NCBI RefSeq assembly: GCF_032586155.1
Contig: NZ_JAWHTC010000001.1
Span: forward strand, 310,001 to 374,000
Reading direction: 5' to 3'
From: JAWHTC01 sp032586155
Lineage (GTDB): Bacteria; Pseudomonadota; Alphaproteobacteria; Rhodobacterales; Rhodobacteraceae
DNA: 64,000 nucleotides
The translations under genes and the position numbers were made by a program. The notes under the pieces were generated by a model that ran no database searches, was not told the DNA's origin, and worked only from the letters and a program-made list of their open reading frames with translations. Positions 33,742 to 42,251 of this stretch are shown here, piece by piece; position 1 is the first letter of the stretch; the number at the start of each line of letters is the position of its first letter.

Positions 33742-35049
33742 TCACTTCACGATATGTTCTTCCTTGACGAACATGTTGGCCCAGGCGCGGTCGACGAGGC
33801 TCTTGCTCATCTTGTACGGGATGCCCTCGAAATCGCAGATCGAGCGCATCTGGTCGATCAGAAAGACCGGTTGGTAGTTGGCGTAGATGTTGTCGATCGT
33901 GGGGTACTTAACTTTCAGCAGATAGATTAGCGCTTCTTCATCCAGTTCAAGCTTCTTGGCTCGTGCCACCAGCGAGAAGATCTTGAGGAAGTTGGCCTGG
34001 TTGGGTCCGTCGATCTTGATCTTGAAGAAGATCCGGCGCAGGGCGGCCTGGTCGAAGATCTCGTTGGGGTGGAAGTTGGTCGAGAAGATCACCAGCGTGT
34101 CGAACGGGACTTCAAATTTCTCGCCCGATTGCAGCGCGAGAATGTCCTTGTTTTCCTCGAGCGGAACGATCCAGCGGTTGACGAGGCTTTGCGGCGGCTC
34201 GGACTGGCGGCCAAGGTCGTCGACGATGAAGATGCCGCCGGTGGATTTGAGCTGAAGCGGCGCCTGGTAAGTCCGGGCGGTGGGGTTGTAGACCAGGTCG
34301 AGCATGTCGAGGGTCAACTCGCCCCCGGTGATCACGGTGGGGCGATCGCATTTGACGTACCGAGTGTCGAAGGTGGTGCGGCGACGCAGCGAATTGGGAT
34401 CATCCTCTTCAGATTCCGCGGCCGAGTGCACGATTGGGTCATAAACGGTGATGACCTGGCCGGAATATTCGATGGCGCGGGGGACATAGATCTTGTCACC
34501 CATCGCGTCGCGGATACCGTTCGAGATCGAGCTCTTGCCGTTGCCGGGCGGGCCGTACATCAAACAAGAACGGCCAGCGCTGACCGCCGGTCCAAGTTGA
34601 TCGAGAAGGTCGTCGGGCAGCACAAGGTGACCCATGGCCGAGACAAGTTGTTCGCGGGTGATCTGAACGTTGCGGATCGACTGGCGCTTGATCTGTTCGC
34701 GGTAAACTTCGAGCGGAACCGGCATGGCACCGAAATATTCCGACTGGGCAAGCGCGTCGAGCGCGCGGGCCTTGCCAGCGTCGGTGAGCTGATAGCCCAT
34801 TTCGCCGCCCGAGTTGGCATTGAGCGTGCCGGTCGCCTCCAAGAGGCGCTGTTCGCGGGCCATGTCGACAAGCTCTTGCGTGACCTGGCGCGGCAGGCAG
34901 ACGGCCTTGGCCAGCTCGGTAACTTCGCTCACGTTCTTGCGGAAGATTGTCTTGAGCAGGATGTCCCGCATCATCACCGGCTGCAACTGCATCTCGGCAA
35001 TGGTGCGCGGTGGGGGCGGGGCCATGACGGTGGTGGGTTGCATGTTCAT
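33742..35049 (-). CDS. AAA ATPase near the Tad locus
   Basis: A protein of 435 aa. A proline-rich N-terminus leads into a winged-helix-like region, then a P-loop NTPase with Walker A CLMYGPPGNGKSSISN, Walker B GIFIVDDLGRQ and a sensor stretch DTLVIFSTNFHPNEIFDQ with an arginine finger region (AALRRIFFKIKI). It resembles a MoxR/AAA-type remodelling ATPase. Genes of this kind are found near Tad loci in Rhodobacteraceae as far as I recall, but a direct role in pilus work is inference. The start is the ATG at 35049; an ATG two codons later is also possible. Confidence 0.75.
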   Translation of the reverse strand: MNMQPTTVMAPPPPRTIAEMQLQPVMMRDILLKTIFRKNVSEVTELAKAVCLPRQVTQELVDMAREQRLLEATGTLNANSGGEMGYQLTDAGKARALDALAQSEYFGAMPVPLEVYREQIKRQSIRNVQITREQLVSAMGHLVLPDDLLDQLGPAVSAGRSCLMYGPPGNGKSSISNGIRDAMGDKIYVPRAIEYSGQVITVYDPIVHSAAESEEDDPNSLRRRTTFDTRYVKCDRPTVITGGELTLDMLDLVYNPTARTYQAPLQLKSTGGIFIVDDLGRQSEPPQSLVNRWIVPLEENKDILALQSGEKFEVPFDTLVIFSTNFHPNEIFDQAALRRIFFKIKIDGPNQANFLKIFSLVARAKKLELDEEALIYLLKVKYPTIDNIYANYQPVFLIDQMRSICDFEGIPYKMSKSLVDRAWANMFVKEEHIVK

Positions 35050-35153
35050 GGGTCTCTGCGTCCTGTCTCGTTTGTTTCCCGGGGCGATCAAAACCCCGTG
35101 CAATGACAGTATTAGCCTTATAAAGTGCTGAAAAAATGGAGAGGCAGGCAGGA

Positions 35154-36665
35154 ATGGCGGCAGAGCAGTGGAAAGTTCTGGGCGTGATTGTGGCAGTGCT
35201 GGTGGTTTTGGCCGCGCTGACGGGTCTTTCGGGCGGCCTGTACTTTGTCAAGCACGAGGTCGACATGCTGCACCTGGTGGACCTGGTGTTGCGGCGGGCC
35301 GGGGGCGGCATACCACATGTTGACTATCACACGCCGATTGGCGCGCTGGCGTTCGAACCTTTTGCGGCGTTGAAACGCGCCGGGCTGAGCCTGGGCGAGG
35401 CGCTGGCCTGGGGGCAGGTTCTGGTGGCGGCGCTGGTGGCGCCGGGGGCCTGGTGGGCGGCGACGCGGCGGCTTGATGGATGGTTGGCTATCGGCTTTGC
35501 GGCGGCGGTGCCGCTGATCGCCGGGGCGCTGGTTTACGGGGCGACGGGCACAGGTATTTCGCTGTCGATGCATTATAATCGCTGGGCCTGGGCGGTGGCA
35601 TTTGCGCCGCTTCTGATCGCGGCGCTGCCGTCGAAACGCCCGGCTGCCGTGGGCGACGGAGTGGTTGTCGGCGTGTCAATGGCGGTGCTGGCGCTGATGA
35701 AAATCACCTATTTCGTGGGCTTTGCTCCCGCGGTGCTGGCGGGTCTGGCGCTGCGGCGCGAGTGGCGGGTGCTGTCAGTGTCTTTGATCGCAGGGCTGGC
35801 GGTTTGTGTCCTGATGACACTGGGTTACGGGGTCGGGTTCTGGATGGCGTACCTGGGTGATCTGCGCGAGATTTCCAGCTCGGGTGTACGCAGCGCGCCG
35901 GTGGAGGCGGCGTTGAGCCACGTGGTGATCTGGCCGAAATACGTCGGAGCCACGCTGGTCGGGATCGGCACATTGTGGTGGTTGCGCAAGCAGGGCAGCA
36001 CGATGGCGGCGGTGTTGCTGACCATGACGCTGATCCTGCCGGGGGCGATTTACGCCTCGTACCAGAATTACGGACATGATCCGATCTGGTTGATCTGGTG
36101 GGCGTTCGTGGTGCTGGCACTGCGGCCCCGCGAGCCGTCTCTGAACGGAGCGGTCGTGGCCGGTGTGGCGGCGCTGGTGCTGATCTTTCCGGTGGCGGTG
36201 AACATGGTGCTGAGCCCGGTACGTCCACTGGTTCAGCCAAAGGCAAAGTTCGAACCGCTGCTCGCCACCGAGGACAAGATTTACGGCGTGTCGGCGCGGT
36301 TTAAAGAGGAGACCGGTAAGGTACGGTTGGGTTCGGGCAAGTGTCAGTTGATCGGCGGGGCCGTGGCGCGCATGCGGCGCGAGGTTGAGACGCTAAAGGC
36401 AGCCGGACTTGGGGAAAAGCCGGTACTGGAAGCCGACCTGTTGAATGTTCAGTGGCTGTTTGGCGGGGTGCCGCTTGACGGCGGCGCGCCGTGGTATTTT
36501 GGCGGGTTGCCGGGCGTAGAGGCCGCCCAGCTGGTGGCGGTGCCGAAATGTCCGGCAGTTCCGGAAACGCGGGACATGATCCTGTCAAAGCTTGAGGCCG
36601 CAGGTGTTGTGCTTATGCCGGTGCTTCAGGATGACATGATGGATGTGTTCGAGGTCCAACGCTGA
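35154..36665 (+). CDS. Large polytopic membrane protein, function unknown
   Basis: A protein of 503 aa with about ten hydrophobic helices over residues 10-370 and a soluble C-terminal part of some 125 residues (LGSGKCQLIGGAVARMRREV; KCPAVPETRDMILSKLEAAG). The short polar stretch after the first helix (FVKHEVDMLHLVDLVLRRA, then VDYHTPIG) looks like the first extracytoplasmic loop of GT-C-type glycosyltransferases, but I cannot confirm that. The start is the ATG at 35154 with AGGCAGGA upstream. It is divergent from the AAA ATPase and convergent with the prepilin peptidase. A short inverted repeat (CGCTGA, TCAGCG; 36660-36673) spans its stop. Confidence 0.65.
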   Translation: MAAEQWKVLGVIVAVLVVLAALTGLSGGLYFVKHEVDMLHLVDLVLRRAGGGIPHVDYHTPIGALAFEPFAALKRAGLSLGEALAWGQVLVAALVAPGAWWAATRRLDGWLAIGFAAAVPLIAGALVYGATGTGISLSMHYNRWAWAVAFAPLLIAALPSKRPAAVGDGVVVGVSMAVLALMKITYFVGFAPAVLAGLALRREWRVLSVSLIAGLAVCVLMTLGYGVGFWMAYLGDLREISSSGVRSAPVEAALSHVVIWPKYVGATLVGIGTLWWLRKQGSTMAAVLLTMTLILPGAIYASYQNYGHDPIWLIWWAFVVLALRPREPSLNGAVVAGVAALVLIFPVAVNMVLSPVRPLVQPKAKFEPLLATEDKIYGVSARFKEETGKVRLGSGKCQLIGGAVARMRREVETLKAAGLGEKPVLEADLLNVQWLFGGVPLDGGAPWYFGGLPGVEAAQLVAVPKCPAVPETRDMILSKLEAAGVVLMPVLQDDMMDVFEVQR

Positions 36666-36690
36666 AATCAGCGAAGTACCGGTTTCGCGC

Positions 36691-37185
36691 CTAGGCGCCG
36701 TAGAGCGCGCCGAGGATAAGGTAGATCGCTAACGTGGTGCCCAGAGACAGGCCCATAGGGAAGTCCCAGCCGCGGTTCCAGCTTTCCCAGTTGGGGGCCA
36801 TGCGACGCAGCGGGCTTTTCTTGGCCAATCGGTGGGTGATCACGGCGGCCAGCAGGTTGGCCGCAAACAGCACCATCAGCAGGCGCAGATCGCCAAGCGC
36901 CACCAGCGGCGCGGCGGCGGCGGCGAACTTGGCATCGCCCGCGCCAATGGCGCCGGCGGCATTCAGGATGATGCCAAGAAACAGGATGATCACCAGGTGC
37001 AGGTAGCGCCACAGGTATTCGTCAAGCGGCAGCACGAAGATGCCAATGATCGCATAAACGAAGAACAGCGCCATCACCGCTTTGTTGGGAATGCGCATGG
37101 TGGCCATGTCCGACCAGGCGACCCATAGGCAGATGGGCAGCACGAATGGCAGGAACACCATCGCAGAGAGGGCGGTGATAGTCAT
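36691..37185 (-). CDS. cpaA: Tad prepilin peptidase (CpaA/TadV)
   Basis: A type IV prepilin-like peptidase of 164 aa, in the inner membrane with about five helices. The two catalytic aspartates are visible in WSDMATMRIPN (near residue 26) and GAGDAKF (near 83). It lacks the methylase domain of full-size PilD, as usual for TadV/CpaA. It should cut the Flp pilin encoded at 47243 before assembly. It is the last gene of the Tad block, 11 nt downstream of the TPR lipoprotein gene. Confidence 0.9.
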   Translation of the reverse strand: MTITALSAMVFLPFVLPICLWVAWSDMATMRIPNKAVMALFFVYAIIGIFVLPLDEYLWRYLHLVIILFLGIILNAAGAIGAGDAKFAAAAAPLVALGDLRLLMVLFAANLLAAVITHRLAKKSPLRRMAPNWESWNRGWDFPMGLSLGTTLAIYLILGALYGA

Positions 37186-37196
37186 CGCTCAGACAA

Positions 37197-38057
37197 TCAG
37201 TTCGTGACGCTCGATTCCAGCGCCCGGAGCGAGCGCACGGCGGCCTCGAAATGCTGGGGGTGGGTGTCGATGGCTTCACGCAACAGGCCCTTGCCGGTTT
37301 CTACATCGCCCTGCTTGATCGCCGACAGGCCCAGCGTGTGCAGAAGCTGCGCGCGCTCGGACTGGTCCATCGGGATCACCGGCAGGTTGTAGTTGCGCTG
37401 TGCGCCACGGGCCAGAACCATGTTGTTCTTGGCAGTGAACAGCGTCTTGTCTTGCTTGATCGCGTCGCCAAACAGGCGCTCTGCCTCGGAAAAATCGCCG
37501 CGGGTCAGTTTGGAGTAACCCCAGTTGTTGAGAACGCCAGCGGGGCGGGTTGTCAGGCCAACGGCGATTTCATAGAAACTGTCTGCCTTTTTCCATTCCT
37601 TGTTGCTGTCCGCGACCATCGCCTCAAGCCGGTAGCGCTTGAAGGTCTCGTGAGTCGGCGGCACCTTGTCGAGCTTGGCCTCAGCACCTTTCCAGTCGCC
37701 GGCGCGGATCATCGCATCGGCCAGATCGACATCGTCATCCAGCGTCGCGCCGTCCATCTTGGTCAGCTTGTTAAACGCGACCACCGCCTCGGGCGCGCGC
37801 TTGGCCCGGACCAGCGACGTGGCAAGCCCGCGCTGAAGATCGGTGCGCTCGGGTTGGTCCTTGGTGGCGCGCTGAAAATAGGCGACCGCCTCGTTGGGGT
37901 CCGCCACGGTCAGCATGATGTCGTTGAGGTTGCTTTCGTCGACCACGTTGACGTTCTGCAACGCACGGTTGACTTCGCCTTTGCGCGGGGCATCACCACA
38001 AGCAGTGAGCATCACCGCCCCCGAAAGGCACAATGTAAGAATACCGATATGGCGCAT
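37197..38057 (-). CDS. tadD: TPR lipoprotein TadD-like (1)
   Basis: A protein of 286 aa. The signal peptide ends in a lipobox (VMLTACGDAP), so it should be anchored to the outer membrane by its cysteine. The rest is built of TPR repeats (FQRATKDQPERTDLQRGLA, GDFSEAERLFGDAIKQDKTL, LGLSAIKQGDVETGKGLLR). TadD-type lipoproteins help place the secretin of the Tad machine. It sits 37 nt downstream of a second TPR lipoprotein gene. Confidence 0.85.
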   Translation of the reverse strand: MRHIGILTLCLSGAVMLTACGDAPRKGEVNRALQNVNVVDESNLNDIMLTVADPNEAVAYFQRATKDQPERTDLQRGLATSLVRAKRAPEAVVAFNKLTKMDGATLDDDVDLADAMIRAGDWKGAEAKLDKVPPTHETFKRYRLEAMVADSNKEWKKADSFYEIAVGLTTRPAGVLNNWGYSKLTRGDFSEAERLFGDAIKQDKTLFTAKNNMVLARGAQRNYNLPVIPMDQSERAQLLHTLGLSAIKQGDVETGKGLLREAIDTHPQHFEAAVRSLRALESSVTN

Positions 38058-38094
38058 TTGCCTGCGTCCTTTTACTGCCTCAGCCTCGTTTTTG

Positions 38095-38649
38095 TCATGG
38101 TATCTGGCGTATCAGGAAGTCGCTGCTGCCCCGCCGTACCAATTTATAATCTTGTTCTTGTACTTCACCATAATCGGGATTTTCCGTTTTTGCGAGTGCT
38201 AAGCGCAAATTATCCCGAATTGAGTCACTTTCGCCATTGTCGAGCGCGTAGGCGCGGCGCAGGATTTGCTCGGCCTCGGCATATTCGCCCTTTTCCATCA
38301 GCACGACACCGAGGTTGTTCCAGGTTTCGGGAATGGCGTCGTCCATCTTGATCGCCCGGCGCAGCAGTTTCTCGGCCTGGCCCAGGCGGCCCAATCCGAT
38401 ATTGGCGCTGCCCAGTGCCGAGACCACGTCGACATTCATGCCTTCGGTCGCCGCGGCGCGGGTGAAAGCATCAAAGGCGAGTTCGTATTCGCCGGCTTGC
38501 ATCAGGCGGTGGCCAACCACCAGCCCGTCGACGGCTTGGGCGTTTTTCTTGATCCCGGGCGCAAAGGGGCTGTCGTGCGACGTGCTCAAAGGCGCGCTGC
38601 ATCCGGCCAGAAGGGCCACGCAAGTCAGGAGGGTTCCTGCCCGTATCAT
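38095..38649 (-). CDS. TPR lipoprotein TadD-like (2)
   Basis: A protein of 184 aa with a lipobox (VALLAGCSAP) and three TPR units (AGEYELAFDAFTRAAATEGM, LGRLGQAEKLLRRAIKMDDA, KGEYAEAEQILRRAYALDNG). It is shorter than its neighbour, with which it probably shares a role in secretin assembly. It is the first gene of the 38.6-36.7 kb block, separated from tadC by a 144-bp gap holding a hairpin, so it may have its own promoter. Confidence 0.82.
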   Translation of the reverse strand: MIRAGTLLTCVALLAGCSAPLSTSHDSPFAPGIKKNAQAVDGLVVGHRLMQAGEYELAFDAFTRAAATEGMNVDVVSALGSANIGLGRLGQAEKLLRRAIKMDDAIPETWNNLGVVLMEKGEYAEAEQILRRAYALDNGESDSIRDNLRLALAKTENPDYGEVQEQDYKLVRRGSSDFLIRQIP

Positions 38650-38738
38650 CCCCGTATTACCAATGCCTGCTCAAGTGTTTTGTTCTTCCATCCGGGCATA
38701 CGCGAAAATCGGTGATTTTTCGAGAGGTTTTGCGGCAA

Positions 38739-38759
38739 CCGGGCGGAATTTCCGCCCGG
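38739..38759 (-). terminator. Hairpin downstream of tadC
   Basis: CCGGGCGGAA and TTCCGCCCGG are perfect 10-base arms around a single T, giving a very stable stem after tadC. No U-run follows, so it could be a partial terminator or an RNA-stabilising 3' end. A second, weaker stem (AAAATC, GATTTT) lies at 38704-38719. Confidence 0.5.
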
Positions 38760-38793
38760 ACCGGCGTTTTGTTGCATCACTACCGGGCAGGCG

Positions 38794-39768
38794 TCAGTGC
38801 TGGCCCATATTGCCGAGCATCGAGATACCGTGCACCGACGGACCGACAAGGATGATCAGCAGCGGCGGCACGGTGAGCATCATCGTCGCCAGCGTCATCT
38901 TGGTTGGCAGCTTGTTGGCGGCTTCCTCGGCGCGCATCACCCGCTTGTCACGCATCTCGCCGGCATAAACCCGCAGGGCGTCGGAAATCGGCGTACCAAA
39001 ACTTTGCGACTGGTTCAGCACGGTGACAAAGCTCGCGACGTCCTGAACACCGGCGCGCTCGGCCATGTCATTGAGGACAGCGGTCTTGTCCTTGCCGGCC
39101 TTCATCTCGTGGCTGACGATTTCGAATTCATCGGCCAGCGAGGGGTAGGAGGCACGGATTTCACCGGACACCCGCAGGATTGCCTGGTCCATCGACTGAC
39201 CAGCCTCGACGCAGACGAGCATCATGTCGAGCGCGTCCGGGAAGCCGTTGGTGATCTCTTCCTGGCGGGCGCCCTGACGGCGGGTAACCCAGTATTTCGG
39301 CAGCATGTAGCCAGCCGCGCCCGGACCCAGGATATACATCAGGGTCTGCTGGGTGTTGGTTTCGCCACCGGACAAGAAGACAATGTAATAGATCACGCCA
39401 AGAATAAGGAAACCGATCCCGAGCGCGAACTGGGCAAAGTGGAAATAGCGCACCGCATCACGGTCGCGATAGCCTGCCTGCATCAGTTTGAGCTTCATGC
39501 CCTGAAGCTCTTCCTCGGTCTTGGGTTCGAGGAATTGCGAATACTTGGCCAGCTTGTCGTTACGCTGTTTGGCGCGCAGGGCTTCCTTGTTTTCTTCGCC
39601 TCGCTGCGCGGCCTTGGTGGATTTCTTCAGCTTGTCGAGGGGATCATCGTCCTTTTTGAGAAGAAACGGCAGGGTGATGAGGATCATCACCACACCCAGG
39701 AAGCCCGCCGCCATCAGCGACCCCATGGGGCCAAACTGTTCGGTCAGAAATTGGTTGATCGCGTCCAT
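38794..39768 (-). CDS. tadC: Tad pilus assembly membrane protein TadC
   Basis: A protein of 324 aa with a type II secretion system F (T2SF) domain in the second half (GFPDALDMMLVCVEAGQSMD; FVTVLNQSQSFGTPISDAL) and flanking membrane helices. It forms the inner-membrane platform of the Tad machine with TadB and couples to the CpaF ATPase. It lies 15 nt downstream of tadB. An acidic/lysine-rich cytoplasmic stretch follows the first helix (LKKDDDPLDKLKKSTKAAQR). Confidence 0.92.
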   Translation of the reverse strand: MDAINQFLTEQFGPMGSLMAAGFLGVVMILITLPFLLKKDDDPLDKLKKSTKAAQRGEENKEALRAKQRNDKLAKYSQFLEPKTEEELQGMKLKLMQAGYRDRDAVRYFHFAQFALGIGFLILGVIYYIVFLSGGETNTQQTLMYILGPGAAGYMLPKYWVTRRQGARQEEITNGFPDALDMMLVCVEAGQSMDQAILRVSGEIRASYPSLADEFEIVSHEMKAGKDKTAVLNDMAERAGVQDVASFVTVLNQSQSFGTPISDALRVYAGEMRDKRVMRAEEAANKLPTKMTLATMMLTVPPLLIILVGPSVHGISMLGNMGQH

Positions 39769-39783
39769 CTGGGTATCCTCCGA

Positions 39784-40752
39784 TCACACTTTGATGTTGG
39801 TGAGCCAGCGCATCACCAGAAGGTTCAGGCCCAGCATAACGCCGACGAAAATGCAGGCCGGGATGAAGTAGGGGTGATCCATCACTTCGTCATAGTAATG
39901 CGGGTCCATCACGTTGATTGCGATGAGTGCCACGACCGGGAAGCCCGACAGGAATTTGCCCGACCATTTGGCCTCTGCGGTGATGGCTTTCACCCGGCGG
40001 AATAGGCGGAAACGGGCGCGGATCACCGCGGCGAGACCGGCCAGGATTTCAGCCAGGTTACCACCGGATTGCTGCTGGATGGTCACGGCCACCGCGAGGA
40101 AGCGCAAATCCTGCAAGCCAATCCGCTCGGCCATGTCTTTCAGGGCTTCGCCCATGTCACGGCCATAGGCGCTTTCATCGGCGATGATGCCGAATTCCGA
40201 GGCGAGCGGATCCTTGATCTCTTTCGATACGATCTGGATCGCCGACGAAAACGGGTGGCCGACGCGAAGCGAACGGACCATGAGCTCGACCGCGTCGGGC
40301 AGCTGTTCCTCGATCATCGACAGGCGTTTGTTGGCCTTGGAGCTAATCCAGAAATAGACACCGCCCACGCCCATGCCCACGGACATAAGCGCGCGGATTT
40401 CGACAGCGGCCTCGGTGCCGACGGTCAGTCCTACAAAGGCGACCACCGACAGGCCGATCATGATCAGGATCAACTGGCCGGGGGTAAAGGCAATCGCGGC
40501 GCGTTGGGCCTTTTCGGCCAGCAGGGAATAGAGCGGGATTTTCCGCGATTTCATGTGCTGGCTCATCTCCTTGCGGAGTTTTTCCATCACCTCTTCGCGG
40601 TTGGTGCCTTTCTCGAGCATCTCAAGCCGGCGATTGACGCGGCTGTTGAGTGAGATCGACTTGCCGAACACGGTCAGGTAGAGGCCCTCGACGAGGACTA
40701 GAACCCCAACGAAGATCAGGCCATAGATAAGCGGTTCTGCACTAATCGCCAT
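39784..40752 (-). CDS. tadB: Tad pilus assembly membrane protein TadB
   Basis: A protein of 322 aa with a T2SF domain (LPDAVELMVRSLRVGHPFS; AVTIQQQSGGNLAEILAGLA) and about four membrane helices. It is the partner of TadC in the inner-membrane platform. It starts 5 nt after the cpaF stop, so translation is probably coupled. Confidence 0.93.
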   Translation of the reverse strand: MAISAEPLIYGLIFVGVLVLVEGLYLTVFGKSISLNSRVNRRLEMLEKGTNREEVMEKLRKEMSQHMKSRKIPLYSLLAEKAQRAAIAFTPGQLILIMIGLSVVAFVGLTVGTEAAVEIRALMSVGMGVGGVYFWISSKANKRLSMIEEQLPDAVELMVRSLRVGHPFSSAIQIVSKEIKDPLASEFGIIADESAYGRDMGEALKDMAERIGLQDLRFLAVAVTIQQQSGGNLAEILAGLAAVIRARFRLFRRVKAITAEAKWSGKFLSGFPVVALIAINVMDPHYYDEVMDHPYFIPACIFVGVMLGLNLLVMRWLTNIKV

Positions 40753-40757
40753 TACAT

Positions 40758-42233
40758 TTACTCCGCTGCTAGAGTGGGTTCAAAGATCGACGGCGGCAGG
40801 TCATAGCCCCAGAGACGGAAGCGTTCGGAGAAGTGCGAACGCACGCCGGTGGCGGTGAAGTGACCGATGATCTTGTTGTCCGGGGTCAGGCCGACGCGCT
40901 GGAAGCGGAACACTTCCTGCATCGAGATTACGTCGCCTTCCATCCCGGTAATTTCGGTTATCGAAGTCATGCGGCGCGAGCCATCCTGAAGACGGCTGGC
41001 CTGCACGATCAGGTTCACAGCCGAAGAAATCTGCGAGCGCACCGCTTTCAAGGGCATCTCGATCCCGGCCATGGCGATCATGTTTTCCAGACGGGAAATA
41101 CCATCGCGGGCGTTGTTGGCGTGGATCGTGGTCATCGAACCGTCGTGGCCGGTGTTCATGGCCTGGAGCATGTCGATGACTTCCTCGCCCCGCGTTTCCC
41201 CGACGATGATGCGGTCGGGGCGCATCCGCAGGGCGTTTTTCAGACAGTCGCGGGGGCTGACTTCGCCTTTGCCTTCGACGTTGGGCGGACGGGATTCCAT
41301 CCGGCCGACATGGGTCTGTTGCAATTGAAGTTCCGCCGTATCCTCGATCGTCAGGATGCGCTCGGCATCGTCGATGAACGAGGAAAGCGCGTTGAGCGTG
41401 GTCGTTTTACCGGAACCGGTACCGCCCGAGACGATAATATTCAAACGGGTGGCAACCGCAGCCTGAAGATAGGCGGCCATTTCCTCGGAAAACGCGCCGA
41501 AACGGACAAGATCGTCGATGCCGAGTTTGTCCTTCTTGAACTTACGAATGGAAACCAGCGACCCGTCCACGGCGATCGGCGGCACCATGGCGTTGAAACG
41601 CGATCCGTCCATTAGACGGGCGTCAACATAGGGGTTCGATTCATCGACACGCCGGCCAACGGCCGACACGATCTTGTCGATGATCCGCATCAAGTGCTTT
41701 TCGTCCTTGAAGGTGATGTCGGTCAGTTCCAGCTTGCCCGAACGTTCGACAAAGATCTGTTGCGGACCGTTCACCAAGATGTCGTTGACAGTTTCATCTT
41801 CCAGCAGGGTTTCTAATGGGCCGAGACCCGTCACCTCGTCAAACAGCTCCTTGTTGAGCTGCGCGCGGTCCTCGCGGTTCAAAACCACCGATTTCTGGTT
41901 CAGAACCTCGGTGGTGATCTCGTTGATCTCGGTGCGCAACTCGGCCTCGGTCGCGGTTTCAAGCGCGGCGAGGTTGAGGTTTTCCAGAAGTTCGCGGTGG
42001 AGTTGGATTTTCAACTCGGCCATGCGCTTCTTGCGCTTGAGCTCCTTGTCGGGGGCTGCGGCACGCGCGGGTGTTGACGGATTGGGCTTGCGCATAGACG
42101 CGGGCGCCGCGGCCTGGGGCTGCGGCTTGGATTGCGCGGCGGCTGGTTTGGCCGCGGCCAAATCGGTCACATTGCCTTTGCCCGGGGCGGCGGGCTTCGG
42201 GGTGCCGGAAGGCTTTTTGTAGCGCGAAAACAT
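40758..42233 (-). CDS. cpaF: Tad secretion ATPase CpaF/TadA
   Basis: A type II/IV secretion ATPase of 491 aa. The N-terminal 70 residues are Ala/Pro/Lys-rich and likely disordered. The core has Walker A IIVSGGTGSGKTTTLNAL near residue 270, an Asp box ILTIEDTAELQ, Walker B MRPDRIIVGETRGEE and the His box GHDGSMTTIHANNARD. It forms a hexamer that powers Flp pilus extension and probably retraction. It lies between cpaE and tadB with gaps of 18 and 5 nt. Confidence 0.96.
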   Translation of the reverse strand: MFSRYKKPSGTPKPAAPGKGNVTDLAAAKPAAAQSKPQPQAAAPASMRKPNPSTPARAAAPDKELKRKKRMAELKIQLHRELLENLNLAALETATEAELRTEINEITTEVLNQKSVVLNREDRAQLNKELFDEVTGLGPLETLLEDETVNDILVNGPQQIFVERSGKLELTDITFKDEKHLMRIIDKIVSAVGRRVDESNPYVDARLMDGSRFNAMVPPIAVDGSLVSIRKFKKDKLGIDDLVRFGAFSEEMAAYLQAAVATRLNIIVSGGTGSGKTTTLNALSSFIDDAERILTIEDTAELQLQQTHVGRMESRPPNVEGKGEVSPRDCLKNALRMRPDRIIVGETRGEEVIDMLQAMNTGHDGSMTTIHANNARDGISRLENMIAMAGIEMPLKAVRSQISSAVNLIVQASRLQDGSRRMTSITEITGMEGDVISMQEVFRFQRVGLTPDNKIIGHFTATGVRSHFSERFRLWGYDLPPSIFEPTLAAE

Positions 42234-42251
42234 AAGTGTCTATCCTTTGTC

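Noticed and set aside
38797..40005. A 402-codon plus-strand open frame across tadC and tadB
   Set aside because: His/Gly-rich antisense reading of T2SF-domain genes.
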